The position numbers and the translations under genes are program-made. Shown one piece after another: positions 36,986-48,691 of a stretch of DNA of 64,000 bases. Positions within the stretch are counted from its first letter, which is position 1. Each line of letters begins with the position of its first letter. Source of the DNA: Uloborus plumipes (taxonomy: Eukaryota > Arthropoda > Arachnida > Araneae > Uloboridae); contig JAXGGA010002840.1 in NCBI GenBank assembly GCA_038373865.1, forward strand, positions 1 to 64,000. The letters are read 5' to 3'. The notes under the pieces are model-generated. The model searched no databases. It saw only the letters and a program-made list of their open reading frames with translations, and was not told the origin of the DNA.

Positions 36986-37763
36986 GACTGACCCGGCAAC
37001 CGTAACAAGCCACGTACCCTGCCATGTAACTTTAGCGCAAGGCGAATCTCGGCGGTTCACAGTTAAGAATCTCCGTTTGGCGGCTAGGGTGCTGTCCTGG
37101 CTAGGACTTTCTCTTTTTTATTTTACAAAAAAATTATCTTGTCCTAGAACTGCCTAAGGACCTTATTTTTTCTTTATTTAATTATATTTTTATCTCTTTC
37201 AGAAAAGGTTATTCACTTAACTACTAAAAACGCTTGTATTTCCTTGCGGGGGAAAAAAAAACTTTTGCTATTTCTTTTTTTCATTTATCTTTCTTATATT
37301 CAAGTTTACTTTTTAAATTTAAATTTTTAATTTAAATTTTAGCAATTCATCTCTGCACAAATACCAGCTCGCAATTGGTCCATTCTCATGCCGCTCTACA
37401 CTTTCACCCAATGAGAAGACAGGAAGGTAGGGGGCTCGCCCCAGGTACTTCCAAGAACGGAACTTGACTTTCGCCCTCATAGTTGCACTGGGTGCTCCAA
37501 AGCGAAAACTCTGAACATTTTCCCTTCCATCCGCCGCTCAATAACCCGGGGGGGGGGGGGGGAGGGGTATTGAGCCCCCCCCACACACACACTAGGAGCA
37601 CGCCTCTTCTCAGTGGAAATTAGCTTCTTTCCTCATGCTGAGGTTTCCTGAACCCACGCCCCTCTCTTAGAAACACTAGGTGCTCCAATGCCAAGATCTC
37701 TCTCTTCTGCTTGTGACATTTTCCCTTTCACATCCGCCGCTCAACAGCTAGCGCCACCTGGGG
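36900..37763. repeat. locally duplicated C-rich region
   Basis: Two blocks recur within the region: ttctcagtgg...cctgaacccacg (36930-36980 and 37598-37658), and gtgctccaa...cattttccctt...atccgccgctcaa (37491-37532 and 37680-37745). Poly-G/C runs mark 36903-36916 and 37547-37562. No gene. A short ORF at 37404-37601 is a translation of this repeat. Confidence 0.55.
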
Positions 37764-38332
37764 CAGTGGCGGCGATTTGGCATAAAAGTGAGGAGGCAAA
37801 AAATTTTTTGGAAGCTGTGGTTCTTGATTTTAGGCCAGGGCCGTGTTTCAGGGGTGGGTTTTAAGGTTTCAAACCCCCCTCCGAAAATTTTCAAATTTTT
37901 ACTGAAAAATAATATTATTGCTATTTTGTTTTTAATTTTCGAAAAACTTTTCAATTTCATTTGGAAATGAAAAATTATGTTGAATAATAGTACAAATTAA
38001 TGGATTTATCTTCATTAGTTTTTGCAAACTTAATTAAATACACAACAATACACCTTTTTAACTGAGGCAAAGATGCTTTGATCCGATCATCAGAATTTTT
38101 CCCTTCATTTTAAAGATATGTTATTATTTTATCTTTCATGTCAATGCCCCCACTGGTATCATACATTTTTTAACGAGAAATGTGTTGGAAAACCCTCACC
38201 GAAACAATAGTCTGGTTACGGCCCTGTTTTAGGCTATCTTTTAGTGACATAACTAAGAGTGGTTTCAGAGGCTCTCTCCCCCATAAATGCTGCCGAGTTG
38301 CCCCCTCTTAGCCCCCTGAATCGCCGCCACTG
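37764..38332. mobile_element. short hAT MITE, host of a nested insertion
   Basis: Ends CAGTGGCGGCGATT on the left and the same, read inward, on the right. Flanking 8-mers acctgggg (37756-37763) and acttggtg (38333-38340) match 6 of 8, a decayed hAT duplication. Without the nested element it would be about 170 bp. Non-coding. Confidence 0.75.
37836..38226. mobile_element. hAT MITE nested in another hAT MITE
   Basis: Exact 8-bp duplication TTTTAGGC at 37828-37835 and 38227-38234. Ends CAGGGCCGT on both sides. It is 391 bp and AT-rich inside, without a transposase. A relative of its left end lies inverted at about 38916-38964 (ending tatggccctg), so the family has at least two copies here. Confidence 0.82.
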
Positions 38333-38339
38333 ACTTGGT

Positions 38340-40510
38340 GAAAAGAGACAGATCAGACAGGGAAATAACCATACCTTAGTTTCAGGGAGGGTTTTACCAA
38401 ACCTACTGCTTGTGAAATCTATAAAGTCAATAAAATTTCATTTCATGTTGTATATTCTGTTAAAATTTTGTTACAATAGATGTTAAAAGTGTATTAACAT
38501 GAAAAGTGCAAAAAAACAAAAAAACTCATATTTTCAATGAAGTGAAAAAAAATCTGGATAGATGAGTTTACTCATCTACGCGCATTCGAAAGAGTACTTT
38601 TGAAATTTCTATTTTACGGCACTTTCAAGATGTGTTAAATATAGAACTTAGTACTTACAAATTTGAAGAATTTTTGTTTTTTTTTTCTTTAGTTTAAATT
38701 TGAAGGGAAATTGGTATTGTTAAGAAATTACGTTTGCAATAACTACCATAAAAATAGAAATGCTTCAGAAAAAAACACTTTGGAAAATTATTCAATAATG
38801 ATAATTTCATTTTTCAAATGCAGTTTCAAAGTAAATTGGGGAATTAAAATGAAATAGCAATACTAATTTTTTCAGTGAGAAACTATAAAAAGCCTTTTTG
38901 TAAAACTTTTGAACATTTTCAGAGGGGGTTTGAACCCTAAAAACCCACAGCTTAAATATGGCCCTGAGATCAGATACAATAATATATTTGTCATCTCTTT
39001 TAAATTGCATTATTTTAATCAAAAAGCATGAAAGATGTTCCCTGATTTTAATTAAAATGAAAGGACTATACTCCTCTACACACACACACACTTCTAGCTT
39101 CCAAAATGTAAAGGCACTAAGTAGTCGGCACTTCCTTTCTTTTCTCATTTATATTTTTGATGAGGAAATTGCACCAGTTCAAGCAATGCTACACTAAAAA
39201 CTATCCAAAATCTGTTTTCAATAAACAATTCCTTTTCTAAAAACACCTGTAACCCCAGTTTAAAAAAATAGAATTCCATGTGGATGGAAAAAGTGCTTAT
39301 AGGAAAAGTGCTTTTAAGCGCTTTCGACATGGAAAATTTCCTAAAATATTCAGAAAAGTTTCCAAAAATTCAGAAAACTGAGAGGCAGTTGCTTGACTGT
39401 ATTGAGCAAAACAAGGCGGCAAAGAACAGGAATTAATGGCATTAAATTTTTTTTTATGAATGAAGTATGTGTATTTTCAGTGAAGTTTTGCTTTTCTAAA
39501 TCAAATCTAATCAGATTTTTGATAACTCTGAACCTGTGAGGAATGCAATGTAATCATGGAAGGATTGCTACATTAGTTTATTTGAGCTAATTTTAAATAA
39601 TAAAACATACCTGCCGAAATCTGCAAACAAAATTAATTAGCATTTTTTTTTCTCAAAAATTCTGAAAATTTCAGAGAATGTTGAATGTCTTTTTTTGATA
39701 GGGAAAATAGCACAATTTGTGAAATGAATGGGCAAGTGTTCAAAGTGATGTGTGACATTTTTTTAAAAACTTACTTTTTACCATGGATGAAGGTGATAAG
39801 TTTTTTTTTTTGAAAGCTTTTTCTATATATTCAAGAAATTGTTACATATCACCTTTATTCACTTGCCCCTTCAATTATGTTTGTGAGTTAACACAATTGA
39901 ACACACACTAATTTGAATTTGTGTAAATCAGCGAAATTCAAATGTCACATATCACCTTTATCTACTTGCCCCTTCAAATATAAATAGTAGGGCTTCTAAG
40001 GTGCTAAGAAGATGTCTTCAACAACTGTTTTTAAATGAAAGTAACTACTCTAAGCCACTGTTTAAATCGAAATCAATACACATTTTCCATTAATTTATGA
40101 GAAAAAGATGATTATTCTGACAAAGTAGAGACTAAAGATGAGGAAAATCTCCCAATCTCAATTGCCTTTTTTTTTGCGAAAAGTAAGATCTAATCATTTC
40201 ATTGTTTTTCCTCTTTTTTTTTTTCTTTAAAGTATTAATTTCCAGTTCTCGTAATTTCAAATGCAATGTTACAGGTTCAAAATTTGAATAACCTTCTGAA
40301 TCATTAGTTCTAGAAGTACAAACGTAAACAGCTGATTTTAAAATGAATGAGCTGTAAAACAATAAAAGGTGATTTATTTAGTTATTCATAAATTTTGTAG
40401 CAAAAGAAAACAAAGTTTAATGTAACATTTTACAGCACATACTCAATGAAATTGGGACATTTAAATAAAACATCAAAATAATATGTAAGAAAAGCAGTCG
40501 AAAACTTTGC
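38340..40510. other. AT-rich stretch with one hAT end
   Basis: No gene. At 38916-38964 the sequence gagggggtttgaaccct...atatggccctg is the inverted end of the family found at 37836-38226; its partner end was not located. The word tcacatatcacctttatc repeats near 39843 and 39945. Confidence 0.45.
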
Positions 40511-40517
40511 ACAATTA

Positions 40518-40602
40518 ATGAAGTTAAAAATACAAGACAACGTGTCCAAAAGTACATTTTATTTGTACTTTTGGACACGTTATCTTGTATTTTTAACTTC
40601 AT
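40518..40602. repeat. 38-bp near-perfect hairpin
   Basis: The left arm at 40518-40555 pairs with the right arm at 40565-40602 at 37 of 38 positions, with a 9-base loop (attttattt). The arms start atgaagttaaaaatacaag. It sits in unique-looking AT-rich sequence. Confidence 0.85.
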
Positions 40603-40865
40603 GAAAATAATAGTCCAATCATTGCACAAATAAGAAGAAAACTACTGCAAAATTAAAAGATGTGTAGAATTTTTAGAAAAATAATTACTTGTGAAAAACT
40701 AAGTGCCAAATATTCCAGAACAATAAATTGTAGCCAAAATGCCTGATTAAAATGTTGGGCGAGGGAATGCAATTTTGGCATGGAAGTTCTGGACATTGCT
40801 TGCAAAACTGCTTTACTACCTGATTTTTTTTTTTTTTTAATTTGTGTGTTGTCAAAAACTAAATA

Positions 40866-41439
40866 CAGTATAACCTCGATTTAACGATTGCCTATGGACT
40901 GTAAAAAATTGTCGTTAAATCGAGGATATCGTTAAATCGAGAAAGCATACTTATAAGTTAAACGGATTAAACTATTGATAATTAAGTGAACGCTTAAACA
41001 AGTATACGTTATTTTGCTTCTTTAAGAAAACTGCGCATTTATATTATTTCCTAAGTTATTTCATCGATCTTTGTTTTCTCGTGTTGAGAAAATGTCACTT
41101 TTTTCGACTCATTTCTTTTCGACTGATCACTCTCCTCTCAAGGTGCAAAAAAATTTTGTTTCGAATGCTAAAAGTTTAGACGTTACTGAAGGATGAATCT
41201 TTTTACTATTGGAACATGAGGTCTCATGCTGTTGCAAGTAAAATAGTTAGAAAAATATTTTAAACATATACTACTGTATTTTTGACGAGAGATAATTTGG
41301 CAGTGCCCAATATCATCGTTAAATCGAGGAAAGCTATCGTTAAATTGAGGAAGTTTTAACGTTAAATTCAAGGCATATGAGTCGGGACCAATGAAATGTA
41401 TCGTTAAATTGGGGAAATCGTTAAATCGAAGTTATACTG
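40866..41439. mobile_element. pogo/Tigger-type MITE
   Basis: Left end CAGTATAACCTCGATTTAAC and right end, read inward, CAGTATAACTTCGATTTAAC. TA flanks each side (40864-40865, 41440-41441). The word tcgttaaatcga is repeated several times near both ends. It is 574 bp with no transposase. Confidence 0.85.
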
Positions 41440-42328
41440 TAAATTCCAGCTAACTGATCACTTTAACGTTTAGAATGCTGGACAGATGAGCATTTATTGT
41501 AGGGTCATTTAGGGACATCTCAACACCTTAAGGGAAAATCATAAATAACTGGGTCATTCCATGTCAAATCAACCAAAAAAAAAATTTTTTTTCAAATTGA
41601 CCATCTTAGATTTTCATGAAATTTTCAGGGATTATACTGTTTGAAATTTTAAATTCAGATCTACTTTAAAAAAAATCTATCTCTTTTGGTTAATGAGTTA
41701 TTAATTCGTTAAATCTAAAAAAAACTCTTTTTTACTTATCTGTTGTGCTTAAAAATGCTACAATTTTAGTTGTAATGGGTCAATACAGTTTCTTAATAGC
41801 TCATTTTAAAGACAATTGTATAAGCTTTCACTTGACATGCAACTTGCATATTTTTCTTGAATTTTTGAAATTTTTTTTTCATTTTAAATTTTAAATTTTT
41901 TTAAAAATTAGTGTCCTTGTGTTTTTAACCATGTTTTAGGGAATACATCCTAAAAATTTCAGAGTGGGGACATGATGGGATCAGCAGTTATAGCAAATTT
42001 TGCAATGGTGCTATTTAGCATTTTTAAAAAAAAATTAAAAAACAATAAATGAATAAAAAATACTTTTTTTTACATGCACAGAACTATTTTTAACGGTTTA
42101 AATTTCTTTTAAAGTATACATGTTTTAATTGTTTTTAATAATATATTTATAAATAGTTCAGATAATTAAACAACTTTTAAATTTCAAAATATACAGAATT
42201 TTGGTTATCTTTATTCTTTTGAAGTTCAAGAAACATAACTAGCACAGAAACTTCAAGAGGATGCAACTTTAAAAAGTATAAATACAAAGTAGAATTTGAT
42301 ACATAAAAAGAATTTTCTGAAAATTAAG

Positions 42329-42372
42329 ACAAGGTGTACAGAATTTTCTGTACACCTTGTACAGAAAATTCT
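42329..42372. repeat. overlapping alternative hairpins
   Basis: Two perfect inverted repeats share a strand. A: 15-bp arms, 2-base loop, 42329-42360. B: 14-bp arms (agaattttctgtac), 5-base loop, 42340-42372. They cannot both form at once. Located inside the outer long-repeat transposon. Confidence 0.75.
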
Positions 42373-42449
42373 TTTATATCTTTAATTTGGAAAGTAGCTT
42401 ATTACTCGCCTTAGTACTTTAAGATTCTGTCAGATTATAACCCCCCCCC

Positions 42450-43021
42450 CCTTTTAGCTTTTCTAGCAATGAAAATTGTCACTTCAAATTCGCTTTCTAT
42501 TTGTTTTAAGGTCCAACTTTCTGGAACTGTTGTTAAAATTTGCAGTTTTAAGCTTTTGTCAGTTGAAGTGAAGAATTTATCTTTCAGTCGGCTAATTATT
42601 TCACTATCATAATCTAGTTTTATGGGATCATTTGATTTTTTTATGAGCTTAAACCAAATAGTTGAGTTCCTAAAACTTCAGTGATCTTGGTTAATTTTGT
42701 CTGGGGGTACTTCTATTCACTAAGGCGAATTTTTTTTATGGGAGTTTCCTCAACTATTCCAAGACTTTCATTTAAAATTTCAATAGCCTTAGACTTTTCT
42801 GGAGTTGAAATTTCAGTTTCATGATCTATTTCACTCAGAGCTTCATCTGAACTATCTTTGTAATCTGAACTAACTAAAGGTAACCTTTGTACAGCTTTGT
42901 GGCAAGTATCATATTTTATAGATTTCAATTGCTTCTTTATGATGCTTTGAAACATTATTACTCACAGTTCTTACATTGTTATTGTAATAGTCATGTCTAG
43001 GCTTCTTAAATGGATTACAAC
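42450..43021 (-). pseudogene. N-terminal transposase fragment of the outer element
   Basis: The minus-strand exon seems to begin after a splice acceptor-like tttttacag (about 43022) with CNPFKK, then an acidic low-complexity stretch (SSDEALSEIDHETEISTPEK) in a frame open at 42713-42955. After a TAG at 42713-42715 the same frame goes on as KYPQTKLTKITEVLGTQLFG. A further break precedes DYDSEIISRLKDKFFTS and LKLQILTTVPESWTLKQIES (down to about 42450). I recall this pattern upstream of the DDE domain in an uncharacterised arthropod transposase family whose C-terminus carries a WHFFATSHGK motif, as seen in the inner element. The catalytic domain is absent. Confidence 0.6.
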
Positions 43022-43295
43022 TGTAAAAAGAAATAATTTTTGAAATCCCTGCTTCAGTCATTTTTTCCCTTTTAAGCTTGGTTAAAAAGCCATTATTAAA
43101 TTACAATAAAGCACTCTTGAAAATTTGTACAAAAATATTTAAAAATAATTTTTAAACTATTAATATCTGAGAACATCTACTGAAAAACGAAGAATTAAGT
43201 AAAATTAAAAAAAGCACAATTATCAACACATCAAACACAACCTACTTCACTATTTGAAAGCCAGAAAAAGAATGAACAGCTTCCTTCAAATGTTT

Positions 43296-45838
43296 GGGTC
43301 ATTCCACGTCAAATCGCCTAAGGCTATGTGCCGTCATGTCTCGGATTTTGTTCAATATTTTTTTACGGATAGATACCTATGAGATAAACTCAAATTATTT
43401 TTTTTAGATTATTTGAATAAAAATTTAGGGTTGTAGAATTTTTTGAAATTTTGATTTTTTCAGAATTTTTGCTTTTTTATTTTTGGTATGCATTTTGAAA
43501 AAGCTCTATAACTTCCTCATTTTTCATTCAATTAAGCCAGTTTACGTATCATTTTAAAGCTAATTATTTTCTCCTTCAATATTAGTGACAAAAATGAGAT
43601 TGTGAAAAATAGAATTTTGCCAATGGTCGTCTGAAGTCAGATTTTGTGTTTTTTCAATTGGTATGTTCAATAGGTCATATCTCCGGAGTACCAACTCAGA
43701 ACTGCCCAATTTTTTTTTTCAGTGTTGACAACATCATATACTTTTTATGTATAAAAAATTAGGAGGGTGTTTTTCGTTGTTTTGGAATAAAAAATTCAAG
43801 CGTGTTTTTTCAGTTGGTATGATCAATAGGTCATATCTCCGGACTACCAACTAAGAACTGCACGCCACTTTTTTTCTGTTATGACAACATCATACCCTTT
43901 TTATGTATAAAAAATTGGGAGGGTGCTTTTTGTAGTTTTGGAATAAAAAAATCAAACGTGTTTTTTCAGTTGGTATGATCAATAGGTCATATCTCCGGAT
44001 TACCAGTTAACAACTGCGCCAATTTTTTTTCTATAATGAAAACATCATAATGTTTTTTATGATCAAGATATTAGAAGGTTGTTTTTTGTTGTTCTGAAAT
44101 TTAAAAAATATATTGAATTTTTGAAACAAATTTCTTTGAAAATCAAGTTTTCGACAAATTAAAAAACTCCGTGAAAAAAAAAAAAAAAAAAAAAAAACTA
44201 TGCTATCACAAGGAAGACCACGACATGGCAGCTGAATGGCATTTCTTTGCCACGAGTCATGGCAAGAATGCATGCGATGGAGTAGGGCGCATAATAAAAC
44301 GGCTTGCAATAAGAGCAAGTCTTCAAAGAACTGTCGAAGGACAGATTTTAAATGCACATAATCTATTTCAATTTGCCTCTCAAAACATAAAGGGGATACA
44401 GATGTTTTTCGTTACAGCAGTGGAAGTGGTTGCAAATGAAGATTTTTTAAAGCAAAGATATGAAAGAGCCTTAATAATAGTAGGCAGCAGAGAGAATTAC
44501 TTCTTCAAGCCATTAGACACGAAGGGTATATTAGTGAAGAAGGTTTCTGTGTTTGAAAAACCTTTTGTTGCCACTGTCGGAACATCGTAGAAATAAAGAT
44601 TGTTATTCATGAATTTTTTATGCTTTCATTTGATAACAAATTATAAAATGTTACGTAGATTTCAGAATAATGGAAACCAAACATAAATTTTTTCCAACCA
44701 CCAAGAGCTCGCGAGTCTTTCTTTGTCAAACTATGAATGAAAGTATATTTAAAGACATTTCAGTTTACTTTATCATAATTCCTATCGGTTGATGGAGTGG
44801 CTAGCAAATAATTACTGAAGAGTAAAATAATTCTGCAGCGACTTTTCACTACCAAAGCATGCAAGCAATAGAACAATATAAAACTACCATCAAGTATTTG
44901 AATGTAATAAATAGGATACATTTTCTCCTACTTGTGACGTGTGATGCTGAGTGAATCTCAAATTTAAGTTTCAAAAGTTGATTTTAAAGTAAAGTTTTTT
45001 GAAAAAAAAAATGTTATATTTTTATTTCAAAATAACAAAAAAACTTCGTTCTAATTTCTTGATCATAAAAACATCATGATGTTTTCATTATGGAGAAAAA
45101 AAATGGCGCAGTTATTAACTGGTTTTCCGGAGATATGACCTATTGATCATACCAACTGAAAAAACACGTTTGATTTTTTTATTCAAAAACTACAAAAAGC
45201 ACCCTCCCAATTTTTTATACATAAAAAGGGTATGATGTTGTCATAACATAAAAAAAGTGGCGTGCAGTTCTTAGTTGGTAGTCCGGAGATATGACCTATT
45301 GATCATACCAACTGAAAAAACACACTTGAATTTTTTATTTCAAAACAACAAAAAACACCCTCGTAATTTTTTATACATAAAAAGTATATGATGTTGTCAT
45401 CACTGAAAAAAAAAATTGGGCAGTTCTTAGTTGGTACTCCGGAGATATGACCTATTGAACATACCAATCGAAAAAACACAAAATCTGACTTCAGACGACC
45501 ATTGGCAAAATTCTATTTTTAACAATCTCATTTTTGTCACTAATATTGAAGGAGAAAATAATTAGCTTTAAAATGATACTTAAACTGGCTTAATTGAATG
45601 AAAAATGAGGAAGTTATAGAGCTTTTTCAAAATGCATACCAAAAATAAAAAAGCAAAAATTCTAAAAAAATCAAAATTTCAAAAAATTCTACAACCCTTA
45701 GTTTTTATTCAAAAAATCTAAAAAAATTAATTTGAGTTTATCTCATAGGTATCTATCCGTAAAAAAATATTGAACATAATCCGAGACATGACGGCACGGC
45801 CGACTATTTAAATTAGGCGATTTGACGTGGAATGAGCC
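43296..45838 (+). mobile_element. long-inverted-repeat DNA transposon (inner, nested)
   Basis: Arms of about 850 bp (43296 to about 44150; about 44960-45838) are highly similar in inverted orientation. Ends GGGTCATTCCACGTCAAATC and, inward from the right, GGCTCATTCCACGTCAAATC. Each arm carries three copies of the block ggtatgatcaataggtcata followed by tctccgga (left: about 43660, 43815, 43970; right: about 45120, 45275, 45430). A possible 4-bp duplication GTTT flanks it (43292-43295 and 45839-45842). Between the arms is a C-terminal transposase fragment. The same end motif as the outer element shows they are relatives. Confidence 0.82.
44200..44590 (+). pseudogene. C-terminal transposase fragment of the inner element
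   Basis: The frame runs 44171-44590, but the first residues translate a poly-A run. The protein-like part starts at LCYHKEDHDMAAEWHFFATS, then HGKNACDGVGRIIKRLAIRA. The WHFFATSHGK...CDGVG block is a conserved C-terminal signature of a transposase family widespread in arthropods and other animals that I cannot name with confidence. The Glu, His and Asp in it may be catalytic or structural. The N-terminal and central parts are missing, so the element is an internally deleted derivative. Confidence 0.65.
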
Positions 45839-46751
45839 GTTTTGGACTTTATGTCTGTTTGAACATTTCAAATGGTTTGAACATGTCAGGGAGTGTTTTC
45901 ATACTTGTATAAACAAGCTGCTGCATGTTTTGCTGTTCTTTAGATGTTTTTTATGCATTTCATTTTTAATTTTTAATGACATCTAAATTTGAATCATAAA
46001 TTTTAAATAAAATGTTACTAAATTGGAAATTGCCTCGGGAAGAAATAAAAATTTAAAAACAATTTTAAAGAAAATTACAAAAAAGGAAGAAAATGATTTT
46101 AAAAAAGTAAAAGAAAATAATCTTAAAAAAATTGATTTTTTTTTTTTTTGCAGAAAAGTCATTGCATTATTTGCTGTAACTGCTGATCCCGTCATGTCCC
46201 CACTCTGAAATTTTTAGAATGTATTCCCTAAAACATAATAAAAAACATATTATTTTTCAAAATTATTCAAGGACACTAACTTAAAAAAAAATTTTAATTT
46301 TAAAATTTAAAATTAAAAAAAAAATTCAAAAATTCAAGAAAAATATGCAAGTTGCATGTCAAATGAAAGCTCATACAATTATCTTTAAAATGAGCTATTA
46401 AGAAACTGTATTGACCGATTACAACTAAAATTGTAGCATTTTTTAAGTACAACAGATGAGTAAAAAAGAGTGTTTTTTTTTTTTTTTAAGATTTAACGAA
46501 TTAATAACTCATTCACCAAAAGAGATAGATTTTTTTAAAAGTAGATCTGAATTTAGAATGCCAAACGGTATAATCCCTGAAAGTTTCATGAAAATCTGAG
46601 ATGGTCAATTTGAGTGATTGGTTGATTTGACATGGTTAATATTTAAGGACCAATACCCAACTGGTTAATATTTAAGGATTTTATTATTTATTTTTACAGA
46701 AAACAATTATTCCATTATTAGGCTGTACTATTCCTGTGTAAGGGTTTACCC

Positions 46752-48475
46752 CAGTGGCGGCTCGTGCCTTAATTTAGTGGGTGGGCCCGCAATTATATGT
46801 TTGCCCAGTAATGCTTACACAGATAAAATGAACGAAACAGTTAGTATACCGATGCTGAGCGATGTATTAATAAAATAATATGGTATCCAATTAGTACAAA
46901 CTTACATTGCAAAATTATCTCATTTGATTTGATACATAGGTTTTATATTTTAAATGCTACACCAGTCTTAAGCGATCAATGTAATAATGATTGCAGTATT
47001 TTGCCTAGACGATCGACTTTCTATATAGATCACTAACGTTAAGCAAGCTAGCTCTCATAATTTTGTCATTTTTAGACAGTGAAAATATTTATCACACCAA
47101 AAGTGTCATGCCTCAAGAGAGGCGGCACATCTCCTCAAGCATTACGAGACTATACTCAAAAAGAAAAACAACATTTATGACTAAAACCCTCTCTCCGGCT
47201 AAAAATTTCGACAATCTGCACCATGACTTTCTAAAAGCGTCTATCAAATTAAGGAGTTAGAACTTAAAAATCTCACTTTTATAAATCAGCGTAAATAAAT
47301 CACAAATTTTAGGTGCAAAGTACAGCAAATAGCTCTTTCTAGGCTACAATGGACCCTCTTCCTCAGTGCAAAAAGCTCAGCATACAATATGAAAGCTGTG
47401 AAAGAACTCTCACAGCTTCTCACAGTTTTTAGAGCTGGGGGAAGGGGGGGGGAACTACTTTATTGCTATTTTAGGGGAGTTAGAGGCCCCCTCTTTGAAC
47501 GGCTTTGGTCCTGAATATAAATGTAATTATGATTCGGCTAAACAAATGTAGAATCTAGAGCTTGAGAATACTTATCATTTCTCCAAGCATTTATAATGTA
47601 ACACCTGGCAGGATGACCAAGTTCCTAGAGTTCATACAATACTTACAATATTTTTTAATATTTTAGCACAACACTGGGACAAATGAGATTAAAGTCAAAG
47701 TCAAACTAATAGGTACCAAGAAAATGCCAAACGCTCTGCAAGTCAAAAACAAAGTCTTCGCACAAAAATTTCGAGAAAATTTTCCAGTTCCCAAAGCGCA
47801 AATTAATAATTAAAATATGCATGGATTGTATTAAATAGTTGAGGGTGGGGGTAATGTGAAACTGGCAATCTCTATGCCTGTTAGAAATAGGTGTTGAAAA
47901 TGAAAAATGAAACACACAAAAAAAAGATCAAATGTTATAAAAATGAATCAAAAAAAAGGAAAAAAAAAAATGAGGACGCGAAGTGAAAATAGGATAGTTT
48001 TCTCCCTAATACAAGGGCCAGACATTCTCTGCCCATGTACAGTAACGAAACACTTTCCTCTCTTTCCCTCTCCACCGCTTTGGTTGGGGACAAAGGGAAA
48101 TCTTGGGCACGAGGAGAAAGTGCCTTCTCGGTAGAAATTATAAGGGGTGTAATCACTTACCGATCTTCTTGATCCAGCCATTGCGATTGGCTAAAAGCGA
48201 GGGTGCGCCTTGAGCCGCCGTGGGCCAAGGCGATTTGGCCCATGGCTCATAGCTCGGCGAAGCGCTAAAATTGATGGAATTTGAAAGCTTTCTTTTGCTG
48301 TATTAGCAATGTTCGGGGGGGGGGGGCGCTGAAGGTTGAAAATACGTTTTGTGCCCTATGTGTTTTTTTTTTTGAACTGAAATGCAAAATGATATATTTT
48401 AACTATGCATTTTTTTTCTTACAATTTTTCTGGGTGGGCCCAGCCCACCCTGCCCATAGTGAGGGGCCGCCCCTG
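46752..48475. mobile_element. hAT-type element, copy 1
   Basis: Exact 8-bp duplication GTTTACCC at 46744-46751 and 48476-48483. Ends CAGTGGCGGCTCGTGCC and, inward from the right, CAGGGGCGGCCCCTCAC, followed by a shared gggtgggcc block. It is 1724 bp with no recognisable hAT transposase. GC-rich palindromic pieces lie near 48210-48240. A second, partial copy of the first 510 bp lies at 60575-61095. Confidence 0.85.
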
Positions 48476-48691
48476 GTTTACCCTGAAAAACATCATAGGT
48501 CATATAAATACTGTGAAAAAATAAAAGCAAAATGTCCACTTCTCCGTTAACTGTGAGAGATCTCGACAGGCACCTACGGGCTGGCAGGTACAATTCAAAA
48601 CAATGTTCTTTTACTTCTGTGAAATATGGAAAAGAGAGATTTGCATAATAAACATATATTACAATGCAACAATATATATCGCTCCTTTTAA

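Larger units (their letters stand above)
41551..46633. mobile_element. long-inverted-repeat DNA transposon (outer)
   Basis: Arms of about 470-500 bp: 41551 to about 42015, and about 46150-46633 inverted. The left end begins GGGTCATTCCATGTCAAATC; the right arm lacks its last roughly ten bases, where a small direct repeat of ggttaatatttaagga begins. A transposase fragment on the minus strand lies inside (42450-43021). A related complete element is inserted in its middle (43296-45838). The superfamily is not certain; long arms and the protein signature point to a DDE-type cut-and-paste transposon. Confidence 0.75.
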
